From: Hymenobacter telluris
GTDB taxonomy: Bacteria > Bacteroidota > Bacteroidia > Cytophagales > Hymenobacteraceae
Assembly: GCF_017313265.1 (NCBI RefSeq)
Contig: NZ_JAFLQZ010000011.1
Coordinates: 1 to 64,000, forward strand
Direction: 5' to 3'
DNA: 64,000 nt
Numbering within the stretch: the stretch's first letter is position 1; each line of letters opens with the position of its first letter. This document shows, in pieces, positions 1 through 8,276 of this stretch. The position numbers and the translations under genes were made by a program. The notes under the pieces are model-generated. The model did not search any database and was not told where the DNA came from. It was given only the letters and a program-made list of their open reading frames with translations.

Positions 1-30
1 CATCGGTGGGAGAGTCGGTCGCCGCCAACC
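1..30 (+). rRNA. rrf: 5S rRNA, 3' end (partial)
   Basis: The first 30 bases contain GTGGGAGAGTCGGTCGCCGC followed by CAACC, which matches the conserved 3' end of bacterial 5S rRNA (GTGGGAGAGTAGGTCG.CGCC.. in related bacteria). The final GCCGCCAACC would close the terminal helix with a 5' end lying outside the window. A strong hairpin terminator follows 12 bases later and no reading frame stops between them, which fits an RNA gene better than a protein. The rest of an rrn operon is therefore expected to the left. Identification is from memory of the conserved 3' sequence only. Confidence 0.82.
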
Positions 31-42
31 TTACTGTTTTGC

Positions 43-83
43 CAACGCCCCTCCGGCCCTGCCGTTGAGGGGCGTTGTTGTTT
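43..83 (+). terminator. Terminator of the rrn operon
   Basis: CAACGCCCCT at 43-52 pairs perfectly with AGGGGCGTTG at 68-77, followed by TTGTTTC. This is a Rho-independent-type hairpin directly after the 5S rRNA end. Confidence 0.8.
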
Positions 84-442
84 CTGGACCACCGGCCCGC
101 TGGCCAGAATGATTATGGTTGTTTAACAAATCCGTTTATGTGCTAAGCAATTATGCACGACTTTTCGTGTTCACATGGGTTTTAATAAACCTGTATGATT
201 GGTCGTGTATATGTTTGGTTCTGCAATGATTTGTGTTTACAGTTTTAGCTAAGGTTCTCATATAGCTATTGAGAATTCTGGCCTGTGATATTCTGTAGAT
301 CATTATATACCATAGAGCAGTTACTTGCCAAGCGTGCCGTGTGACTGCTAATAGCCTAACACCAACATAAAAGCCAGGGGCGTTTGATATCGTATCAAAC
401 GCCCCTGGCTTTTATGTTGGTGTTAGGCTATGCCACTCCTTA
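84..442. other. Non-coding spacer between rrn terminator and tamL
   Basis: This stretch has no convincing coding frame. Bases 120-350 are clearly AT-richer than the surrounding genes and contain stops in every frame. The only structured element is the 81-base palindrome at 351-431, listed separately. Confidence 0.6.
351..431 (-). terminator. Perfect 39-bp hairpin downstream of tamL
   Basis: Bases 351-389 are an exact reverse complement of 393-431, leaving a TCG loop. The 3' edge lies 12 bases from the tamL stop codon. The arms contain AAAAGCCAGGGGCG and its complement, so on either strand an A-rich side, a GC-rich core and a T-rich side are present, and it could terminate transcription both ways. 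A 39-bp stem with no mismatch is much longer than a normal intrinsic terminator needs. Confidence 0.8.
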
Positions 443-2794
443 TTAGAATGGATAGCCGATGGCAATGTTTAGACGTATTGCTTTGTCTTCAGGAGTGCCA
501 TAAGGAGCGCGTACTGGCATAGCTGCATCGAAGCGGATTACGAAAAACTGGACATCAATGCGAATGCCCACGCCGGCGCCTACTGCGAGTTGCTTGAGAA
601 ATTGGTTGGGTTCGAATTTGCCACCGGGGCGGGCAGGGTCGTCGTTGACAAGCCAAATGTTACCAGCATCTACGAATACTGCGCCTTTAACATAGGGAAA
701 TAAGTCTTGGCGGTATTCGGCATTGGCTTCGAAACGTAAGTCGCCTACTTGGTCGTAGAAGCTAGTTCTTTCTTGAGAGGTATTTAGCGGACGGTAGGTA
801 CCGGGGCCGATGCCACGAGCGGCATAAGCCCGCACACTGTTGGGGCCACCAATACCATACTGCTTGAGATATGGCAACACGGAAGAGTTCTGGTATGGGA
901 GGCCGGCACCAATCAGTACACGAGTAGCTATTTTATTACCGCTGGTGCTGTTAGAGGAAATGCGGTAATAATTGCGAAACTCCAGATCAACTTTAGTGTA
1001 TTGAGAAAACTCCTGGCCAAATACCTCATAGCTGCCATTCTCGTTTCGGGTTGCTCCTTGAAGGTTTTTTATGAGGTAAGCAGCATTACCAGATACCTCA
1101 ATACCTCCGCTGAAATAGAGTTGATTTCTACGCTGCTCTAGGCTTTGCTGATTGTATGTGTAGCGGTAACTACTGCCGAGGATAAACTGCTGGCGGAAGC
1201 TATTAGCCAAAAACTGGTTGCTGTCGAGCAATGCTTGGAACGTGTTGCTGGCGTTGGCTAAGCGAATATATTGGAGGTCGATGGGGCGGAACTCCTGCTC
1301 GTTGGTGATTTTGGTTTTCCAGGTATAGCCGTAGTTCAGGTTGAATACATCTTGCCGGAAAGCTTCCAGCCGCTGAACATACTTGTAACCGGCGCCAAAC
1401 GACGTACGTGGTTGAAAGTCGGAGTTGCGCAGGCGAATATCAAAGGGGGGCGTGATGAGGCGCGGAACCAACAGCTGAGCGTCCACACCTACTTCATAAG
1501 AAGTAAGGCCGATGGCATTAGTACCAGAACGGGTCTGATTTTCAAAGGAGCCGGTGACATTGACCAGTAACTGCTCGGCTCCGCGGAAGGCTGAGCGGTT
1601 ACGAAACTGTAACTGGAAGCCTGGTCCAACAAACCCATTGGATTTGCTTACGAGCAGTACCTCGGCACGCAACGACTTCTTGGGTACCTGGGTCATACGG
1701 ACGAAGGAGTTCAGGTGGCCGTAGCCAGCAGAATCGGGTACGTTGCGGGCGGGGCGGTACCGGATATCCACGTATTTGAACGTGCCTAGGCTCATCAGGC
1801 GGCTCAGGGTCTGGTCGGAGCGGCGGCGGCGGTAGAGGCTGTCAGGATAGAGGAAGACGGCGTTGGTAATGGCTTTGGCTTTGAATACTTCCTCATCGGG
1901 ATAGTACCGGTAGCCTTTGTACATAATGGGCGGGCGACCAGCCGATGCCGTATCGGACAACGAGTAATCCGTGTTGAGAGAAATCCGGTTCAGTACGTAG
2001 GGCTGAGCAGCTCGCTTCGGAATACTACCCTTGATTTTCATGTAGACATTAACCTGATTATCGAGGGTGCTGTCTACTTGAAACAGGATGTAGTCGGGTG
2101 AAAAATAATAGTAGCCTTGGTTTTTCAAGGCGCCATCAATGCGGGTCCGCTCGTTGATGAGAGTCTGTAGATTGTAAGGGTCGCCTACTTTCAATAGCGA
2201 GGCAGAGCTGGTAGCGCGAATATCCCGGTCGATAAGCGTATCGCGCTCCGGGAAGTGTAGCTCTTTAATAACATAGGGCTTGCCAACAGTAGCGGTGTAA
2301 TCAACGGAAGCGGTTTTCTCTTCCTGCTTCAGTTTGCTATGGACTACTGGCTTGAAATAGCCATTGTTGTTGAGGCGGTTGGCCATCAAGCTCTTTACTT
2401 TCTGGGTGTCTACCTCACTGATGAGCACTGGCTTTTCGCCGTACTTATCGGCTATCCATTTGCCGAGGCCTTTGGTTTTGCCTTCCCCCAGATGCCAGAA
2501 ATACAGCTTGGGCCGCAACCCCAGAATAGAAGAGTTAGGTTTGGGCGCAATGACACTAGTTAGCTCGGTAGTTAAGGCGCTTTCGTTGGGAATAGGAGCA
2601 GCTGATTCCAGTTTCACGGTGCTGCCCGTGTAGAGCTTGGTGCCTTCGGGAATGTACTTGGTGCCGGAACAGGATGCCGCTGTAACCAACAGCGTTACGG
2701 CCGCTGTGCGCTGCCATTTCCCCCAACCTTGCTCACCAGAAGGAGCAGGGGAATGCAATGGGTTACTTAGCGTGCGAAGAATACGGGTGAGCAT
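443..2794 (-). CDS. tamL: TamL-type BamA/TamA family outer-membrane lipoprotein
   Basis: An Omp85-superfamily protein of 783 residues. The N-terminus has a hydrophobic stretch ending in a lipobox (VTAASC, Cys42), POTRA-like segments follow (about 50-330), and the C-terminal half is a predicted 16-strand barrel ending in an aromatic residue (IGYPF). Lipidated TamA-like proteins (TamL) are typical of Bacteroidota and act with TamB in outer-membrane protein and lipid transport. The frame is open to a TTG at 2839, but I prefer ATG 2794, which starts 54 bases after the tamB stop. The region before the hydrophobic core (about 26 residues, SPAPSGEQGWG) is unusually long for a lipoprotein signal. The gene follows tamB on the same strand and is probably co-transcribed with it. 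The family call is firm; the exact start is not. Confidence 0.88.
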   Translation of the reverse strand: MLTRILRTLSNPLHSPAPSGEQGWGKWQRTAAVTLLVTAASCSGTKYIPEGTKLYTGSTVKLESAAPIPNESALTTELTSVIAPKPNSSILGLRPKLYFWHLGEGKTKGLGKWIADKYGEKPVLISEVDTQKVKSLMANRLNNNGYFKPVVHSKLKQEEKTASVDYTATVGKPYVIKELHFPERDTLIDRDIRATSSASLLKVGDPYNLQTLINERTRIDGALKNQGYYYFSPDYILFQVDSTLDNQVNVYMKIKGSIPKRAAQPYVLNRISLNTDYSLSDTASAGRPPIMYKGYRYYPDEEVFKAKAITNAVFLYPDSLYRRRRSDQTLSRLMSLGTFKYVDIRYRPARNVPDSAGYGHLNSFVRMTQVPKKSLRAEVLLVSKSNGFVGPGFQLQFRNRSAFRGAEQLLVNVTGSFENQTRSGTNAIGLTSYEVGVDAQLLVPRLITPPFDIRLRNSDFQPRTSFGAGYKYVQRLEAFRQDVFNLNYGYTWKTKITNEQEFRPIDLQYIRLANASNTFQALLDSNQFLANSFRQQFILGSSYRYTYNQQSLEQRRNQLYFSGGIEVSGNAAYLIKNLQGATRNENGSYEVFGQEFSQYTKVDLEFRNYYRISSNSTSGNKIATRVLIGAGLPYQNSSVLPYLKQYGIGGPNSVRAYAARGIGPGTYRPLNTSQERTSFYDQVGDLRFEANAEYRQDLFPYVKGAVFVDAGNIWLVNDDPARPGGKFEPNQFLKQLAVGAGVGIRIDVQFFVIRFDAAMPVRAPYGTPEDKAIRLNIAIGYPF

Positions 2795-2848
2795 ATACGG
2801 GTGATTTCGTAAGTCATGTAAGTGATAAGGCCGGTCCAACGGATGGCA

Positions 2849-5800
2849 CTAGCGCCCCGAGGTAGTGGGGCGCTGGGCCGTCCGGCGAATGGAATCCTGG
2901 CGAGGTTCAGTGGTAACGACTTTAGTGGAATCAGCTTCTGCTTTTCGCTCACGCTTGTTGCGGCGGCGGTTCTCTTTCACTTCTTCCTTCACTTGGTCGT
3001 CGAGGCCACGGAACAGGTCGGCGAGGTTTTGGTAGTCGCGCTGGAAGATGAGGGACGCACCGGTGCGCACGAACTGGCCGTCGATGTCGCCGTAGGCGTT
3101 GTTGCGGAAAGCCCGGAGCCGGATGCGGCCGTTGGCCAACACGTTGTACTCGACGCTTACGTCACCGGCGAAACTGCTGAGACCAGCTTGATTTTGGCCT
3201 TGCGACGCTTGATTGCCGCCGCCTAACGGCACATCGGTACCGAGGCGCACCGTGAGGCGGTTGTTGAGCAATTGCCGCCGCACAGCCACATTCAAATCGG
3301 TGCGGGTTTTGCCGTTGGCGCTGCCGTCGGAGTAGTCGGCATAAGAATTCACGCCCAGGTCGATACCTAAGTTGGAGAGGTAGCTGCCGGTGAGGTTGTT
3401 GAGCTGCTGAGTGAGTACCTGGCTGGCACTACCCCGTAGCTGGTCGGCTACGATGCTGCCACCGCTACTTTTGAAGGGGTCGTCGGTGATGAAGCGGTTC
3501 AGGACGAGCAACGAGAAGACTTGCTTGTTCAACTCCGACGCCTCACTTGGCTGGCGTAATTGCGCTAGACGTGCCTCAATAGGGCCTCGCAGTTCCGACC
3601 GGCTTTCCTCGGGCAGTTTGATATCAAAACCGATAACGGGCTTGAGCAACTCGCCGGTTACATTCAGATATACCTGGAAAGGAAGTTGATTGCGACTGAT
3701 AGCAGTTTGTGTTTCGTCGGCAACACCTTGCGAAGCCAACAATTCGGCAGGAGCGGCCTTCACGTTGTAGATGGCCGCAATATTGAGCTGTGCGTTGTAA
3801 GGGTCGCCGCTCCATACGATGTAGCTGCCCTGGCCGATTTTGAATTCGCGGGAAGCCAAGTCGTAGAGCGACATGTAGTAGCTGCCTTCCGTCACGTCGA
3901 GGCGGCCGGTAAGGGTGATGGAGCCGGAGGCGTCGATGGAGGTGTTGAGCGTGCCGTTGGCTTGCACTTTCAGGTTGTCGCCGGAAAGCGGGTCGATGAT
4001 GATGGTGAACGGCGACTTGTCGGTGACGGTAATGCGGGCGGTGATGTTGTAGCCCTCGGCGGTTTTGGCAGTGTCAACGGCTACTTGCCGCGCCAGCATG
4101 GTATCAATCGGTGCGCTCTTGTCAATCCACTCCACAATGCCGTCGGTTTGCACCAAGCCGGCTTCGTCGTTGGGCGTAACCACCGTCAGGGCCGAACCAT
4201 CAACTACCACAGCGCGGGTGTTGAGTACGGGCAGCGCCAGATTGCCGGTGATGCGCGTGTCGGAATCAACAATCAGCTTGCCGTAGAAAAGCTCATTGTC
4301 GCGGGCGGTACTTTGGATGGCAATGAAGTTGTCGGTGGTGGCATTCAGGTTGAAACGGTAGTCGTCCACGTAGTTTTTCGTGAACACCCGGCCATCTACC
4401 ACGGCCTTATTATTCAGGGAATCGAGGATGGTGAAATTATTGAAGCGAATACCCTGGTTGTCGAAGTTGATGGACTGGCTCTGCATCCGGAACGGCGCGC
4501 CGAGCTGGGTGGCCGTAAAGCCGGCATCGGCGGTGGTGGTGAGGGCGCCGTTGATGCGGGGCTGGCTGACGGTGCCATTCACGGTGAGGTTGCCGGTAAT
4601 GCCACCGGTAGTTTCGCGCAGCTGGCCAGCCGAGAAAGGCTCAGCAATTTGCAAGTCGAACCGATTCACGTTGACAGCAAACTCAATGGGGCTGGGCGGC
4701 GTGGCCAGGTAGTATCCTACGGCCTGTACGTCCATGCCCTGCTGGTTGGTGAGGCGCACATCCACGTTGTACCGGTCGGGCACGGGGTTGGTGGCTTTCA
4801 GGCTAATGTCGCCGAGTACCGACTTGTTGTATACGAAACCCGTGAGGGCGGCATCGGCGGTGAAAGCCTGCTTGGGCTGGCCCAGGCTGAAGGCCACAGC
4901 CCGCCCGTTGAGCGTGCCAGCCACCAACGAATCCTGCATGCCGGCGGCGCGGGCCAGCCCATTGATTTCGAGGTTACCCATGCTGACCTGCAAGGGGTAT
5001 TGCGCTCCGTCCAGCGTCTGCAAAGTCAGGAACCGGTTGTTGCGGCGGAAGTCCACGTTTTGGGCGAAGATGGCGCCGGTGGCGGTGGTGTAGCGCAGCT
5101 CGTTGCCGGGCGCTACGGTCCACTCCACCCGGTCCAGCATCAGCTTGGGGTCGAAGCTGAACGTGTAGGCGTCGCCGCCGCGGAGTACGCGCAGCACGCC
5201 GGCCATGTTCAGCCGTTCGGCGCTATCCGACTCGGCAATGCGCAGGCGGGTGCCAATCTGGTTGTTCTGAATGCTGCCCGCCAGCGTGGGGTTCGGAATG
5301 CGCAGGGTGGTATCCTGGCTGATTGCGCGCAAACCCAGCGCGTAGTCCAGCTTCTGCGGGTCGGAGTTGATGCGGAACTTCAGCGAGTCCATGGCATAGC
5401 CCATGTACACGATGCGCGCAATGCGGGTGTTAAGGTGCAGGTCGGCGGCGCGACTGTCAAAGGCCCCGGTGAGCTTGAACGGCGTGAGCTGCTTGAGGTC
5501 GGGCACCAGCTTCTGAATCAGCTGGGTGTTCTTCACATTGGCATCGAACGTGAACTGCCGGTACACCGACGACGGCCGGTAGCGCACGTCTGGTAAGTCG
5601 AAATACCGGTCGATGTGCTCTTGCAAGACGGTGGCTAAGTCGCCGAGCGGGGTGTTGCCTTCCAGGTTGAAGTCGGCCACGTTGGAGTTGAAGGCCACCT
5701 CGGTGCGGCCCGGCCGCTGCACAATGCGCCCACTCACTGAGTCCAGGGGAATCACCTGGTTGTCGCGCACGATGACGATGTTACGGCCCGAGAACGTACC

Positions 5801-8062
5801 GTTGATGGTATTGGCGTCGGCGCCGCTGAGGTTGGCGGTCAGGTCGCCCTGCACGCGCAGGTCGCCGCCGGTATAGAAGCCGAGGGCCGTGAGGTTGGCA
5901 CCGCGCAGGTTGAGGCGCTGCACTTCGTAGCTGGGGTTATTGGCGTTGCGCAGGTTCACGGTGGCCAGCAAATCCAGGTTCAGGTTGGGGTCCTGGCGGC
6001 TGCGGGCATCGATGACGTAGCGGTTCCGGTCGATGCCCACGTTGGCGGTAATGCCGCGGTAGGTGTAGTTGTTGTAGGTGGCGCTTTGCACGTTGGCTAC
6101 CAGCTGGCCGCGCAGCAAATTCGGGTCGAGGCCGCCGCGGCCGGTGAGGCGGCCGGTAGCCGTAATGCGCCCAATGGTGGGGTCGCGTAGCACTTTGCCC
6201 ACATCAAAGCCCTGCACGTTGAAGCTGGCGGTAATGGGTTCCTGCCCTTTCGGACCCGCGCCCAAATCCACCTTGGCCGCCACGTTGCCGAAGCTGGTGG
6301 TAGCCCGCAAATCGGTATCAAACAACATGGCCGTGGGGCGACCCTTGAAGGTGCCAGCCACTGTCATGCGCGGCGGAATCCGGTACTCGTTCGGAATCGT
6401 GCCTTTCGGTACTAAGCTCCGGATGTCGGCTTCGGTGGTGGTGAATTGCTGGATGTTGAGGTCGGTGTAGAGCCGCTGGTCGGTTTCCGGTAAGCCCCGA
6501 ATCCGGCCGCTGGCTTTCACAATCGTGTTGCGGAAACCTACAAACTCCAGGTTCTGAATGCGCATGTCGCCGACTCGGCCACTCACGCGCCCACTCAGCA
6601 GCACCGACTGGTTGGGGCCGGTGGTGAAGGGTGGGGTGGAAGCCAAGTCGGGGGCTAGGTACAGAATGTCGCGGAAGCCGATGCGCACGTTGCGGAAGTC
6701 GCCTTCGAGGCCCAGGTTCGGCAGCTGCTTGGTGTCCGACAGCGCATCGAGGCTGGCGTAGCGCATGCCCAAGGTCTGGCGGATGCGGGTGTGCGGCGTA
6801 ATCAAATCCAGATTGGTGAGCCGGGTTTGCACCGAGTCAAACACCACATCGGCCTTGGCCGACGTAATCTGGAAGCCGCTTTGGTCTTTGCCGGAAAGCT
6901 GCGTGATGCGGCCGGTGGTGCTGTTCTCGGAGTAGCGCAGGTTTTCCAGGTTCAGAACGAGGTCCGTGAACTTGAGGTGGTTGTAATCCAGCGCCGGCAG
7001 GCGGGTGCGCTGCTTGGGCTCGTCGAAGTTGTCGAAGGCCACATCTACCCCGCTGATGTCGGAGCGTTTCAGGGTCACCACCCAGCTGGCTTCCTGGCCG
7101 GTGGCTTTTTCCACGGCTTCGTTCAGGTCGCGCACGGCCTCGGCGGGGTTTACGAGGCGCTTCTCAGTGGGTACGTTTTCGTTTTGGGCGTAGGCAATGC
7201 TGGTGTTGCGCAGCTTAAGCGTGTTCAAGTCAACCCGCGAGTTAATCAGGTCGATGTTGTCGGCCGTAATATCGGCCTCACCCACGCGCGTGCTGATAAA
7301 CTGCGCCGAGGGGCTGTTCTTGTAGGTCAGGCTCACGTTTTCCAGCAAGGCCTTGTTGAGCCCAAATGTGAGGTCGAGCGGCTCGGCAACGGCGGTGTCG
7401 GGTGGGGCGGTTTTGCTTTGCACCATGCTGATGCTGGTGTTGCGCAGCGCCGCTTGGTCTACCTTATAGATAGACTGATCCACGTCCACGGCGTCCATCG
7501 TCACGGCCAGCTCGCCTACTTTGATGCGCAGGTCGAGGCCTTCTACCTGGTCGTTGTAGGTGAGGTGAATGTTGGTGAGGCGCAGGTCCCCGATGTCGTA
7601 TTTGAACCCGGCCCCGGTGGTATCGGCGGGTGTGGTAGTCGTGGTGTCGCCGGCCGTGAAGGCATTGACGATGAAGTCGTAGTTGTTAATACTGTCGGGC
7701 TCGGTGCGGCTGATAGCCAGCCGGCCGTCGTTCAACTCCACCGTTTTTACATTGATTTCCGACTTGGTCAGGGCCCAGATGTCAATATCAACGCCCAGAT
7801 GGCCCACCGACAGCAGCGTATCGCCCTTCTGGTCTTCGATGTACACGCCATCCAGATTGAGGGCGTGCTTGAAATCGGTGCGGAACTTGCCAATTCGGAC
7901 TTCGGTACCAATTTTATCCTGCAAGTAATTAGCCGCCTTCTTGGCCACATAATCTTGCGTAGAGGGGAATTGCAACGCCACTACCAACCCGATAACGAGC
8001 AGCAGAACGAAGCCAACAAGCCCCAGAATAACATACAGAGTACGGCGTAGGTATGTAGGCAC
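2849..8062 (-). CDS. tamB: TamB family translocation/assembly module protein
   Basis: A 1,737-residue protein with one N-terminal membrane anchor (about residues 7-30) followed by a long repetitive beta-rich, AsmA/TamB-like region and a C-terminal TamB (DUF490) domain at roughly 1300-1690. The last 50 residues are highly charged (EEVKENRRRNKRERK). TamB proteins form a periplasm-spanning hydrophobic groove that links the inner membrane to a TamA/BamA-type barrel and is implicated in lipid and outer-membrane protein transport. The start used is GTG at 8062, as the membrane segment follows directly. It lies immediately upstream of tamL on the same strand, the classic order. The divergent malQ begins 215 bases away. 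Confidence 0.92.
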   Translation of the reverse strand: MPTYLRRTLYVILGLVGFVLLLVIGLVVALQFPSTQDYVAKKAANYLQDKIGTEVRIGKFRTDFKHALNLDGVYIEDQKGDTLLSVGHLGVDIDIWALTKSEINVKTVELNDGRLAISRTEPDSINNYDFIVNAFTAGDTTTTTPADTTGAGFKYDIGDLRLTNIHLTYNDQVEGLDLRIKVGELAVTMDAVDVDQSIYKVDQAALRNTSISMVQSKTAPPDTAVAEPLDLTFGLNKALLENVSLTYKNSPSAQFISTRVGEADITADNIDLINSRVDLNTLKLRNTSIAYAQNENVPTEKRLVNPAEAVRDLNEAVEKATGQEASWVVTLKRSDISGVDVAFDNFDEPKQRTRLPALDYNHLKFTDLVLNLENLRYSENSTTGRITQLSGKDQSGFQITSAKADVVFDSVQTRLTNLDLITPHTRIRQTLGMRYASLDALSDTKQLPNLGLEGDFRNVRIGFRDILYLAPDLASTPPFTTGPNQSVLLSGRVSGRVGDMRIQNLEFVGFRNTIVKASGRIRGLPETDQRLYTDLNIQQFTTTEADIRSLVPKGTIPNEYRIPPRMTVAGTFKGRPTAMLFDTDLRATTSFGNVAAKVDLGAGPKGQEPITASFNVQGFDVGKVLRDPTIGRITATGRLTGRGGLDPNLLRGQLVANVQSATYNNYTYRGITANVGIDRNRYVIDARSRQDPNLNLDLLATVNLRNANNPSYEVQRLNLRGANLTALGFYTGGDLRVQGDLTANLSGADANTINGTFSGRNIVIVRDNQVIPLDSVSGRIVQRPGRTEVAFNSNVADFNLEGNTPLGDLATVLQEHIDRYFDLPDVRYRPSSVYRQFTFDANVKNTQLIQKLVPDLKQLTPFKLTGAFDSRAADLHLNTRIARIVYMGYAMDSLKFRINSDPQKLDYALGLRAISQDTTLRIPNPTLAGSIQNNQIGTRLRIAESDSAERLNMAGVLRVLRGGDAYTFSFDPKLMLDRVEWTVAPGNELRYTTATGAIFAQNVDFRRNNRFLTLQTLDGAQYPLQVSMGNLEINGLARAAGMQDSLVAGTLNGRAVAFSLGQPKQAFTADAALTGFVYNKSVLGDISLKATNPVPDRYNVDVRLTNQQGMDVQAVGYYLATPPSPIEFAVNVNRFDLQIAEPFSAGQLRETTGGITGNLTVNGTVSQPRINGALTTTADAGFTATQLGAPFRMQSQSINFDNQGIRFNNFTILDSLNNKAVVDGRVFTKNYVDDYRFNLNATTDNFIAIQSTARDNELFYGKLIVDSDTRITGNLALPVLNTRAVVVDGSALTVVTPNDEAGLVQTDGIVEWIDKSAPIDTMLARQVAVDTAKTAEGYNITARITVTDKSPFTIIIDPLSGDNLKVQANGTLNTSIDASGSITLTGRLDVTEGSYYMSLYDLASREFKIGQGSYIVWSGDPYNAQLNIAAIYNVKAAPAELLASQGVADETQTAISRNQLPFQVYLNVTGELLKPVIGFDIKLPEESRSELRGPIEARLAQLRQPSEASELNKQVFSLLVLNRFITDDPFKSSGGSIVADQLRGSASQVLTQQLNNLTGSYLSNLGIDLGVNSYADYSDGSANGKTRTDLNVAVRRQLLNNRLTVRLGTDVPLGGGNQASQGQNQAGLSSFAGDVSVEYNVLANGRIRLRAFRNNAYGDIDGQFVRTGASLIFQRDYQNLADLFRGLDDQVKEEVKENRRRNKRERKAEADSTKVVTTEPRQDSIRRTAQRPTTSGR

Positions 8063-8276
8063 AGTGTTGATAATCAGGCAGAGTTACGGTTTTATATCTG
8101 ACCCAAACGGGAAAAACGGGCTGCGGGTTGGAATTCGGGCCGCTGAGTGAGTTCTGATAAGTAGCGGTGAAGCAGCCAGATGAACAGTGGAGCGCTTTGC
8201 CAGCCGATGCCCTAGCATAGCTAATTAGCCGTACTCCCTATCTTTCGTCTTCCATTCTTCTTCCCCGTCCTGTCCC

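Noticed and set aside
84..350. A tRNA or small RNA gene after the rrn terminator
   Set aside because: I could not fold a cloverleaf or find a conserved TTCGA loop in this AT-rich stretch.
3686..5596. 636-codon plus-strand frame opposite tamB
   Set aside because: It mirrors the GC-rich codon pattern of tamB, has no signal or domain, and other long antisense frames of the same sort occur opposite most long genes here (e.g. 46626-47927, 51291-52739).
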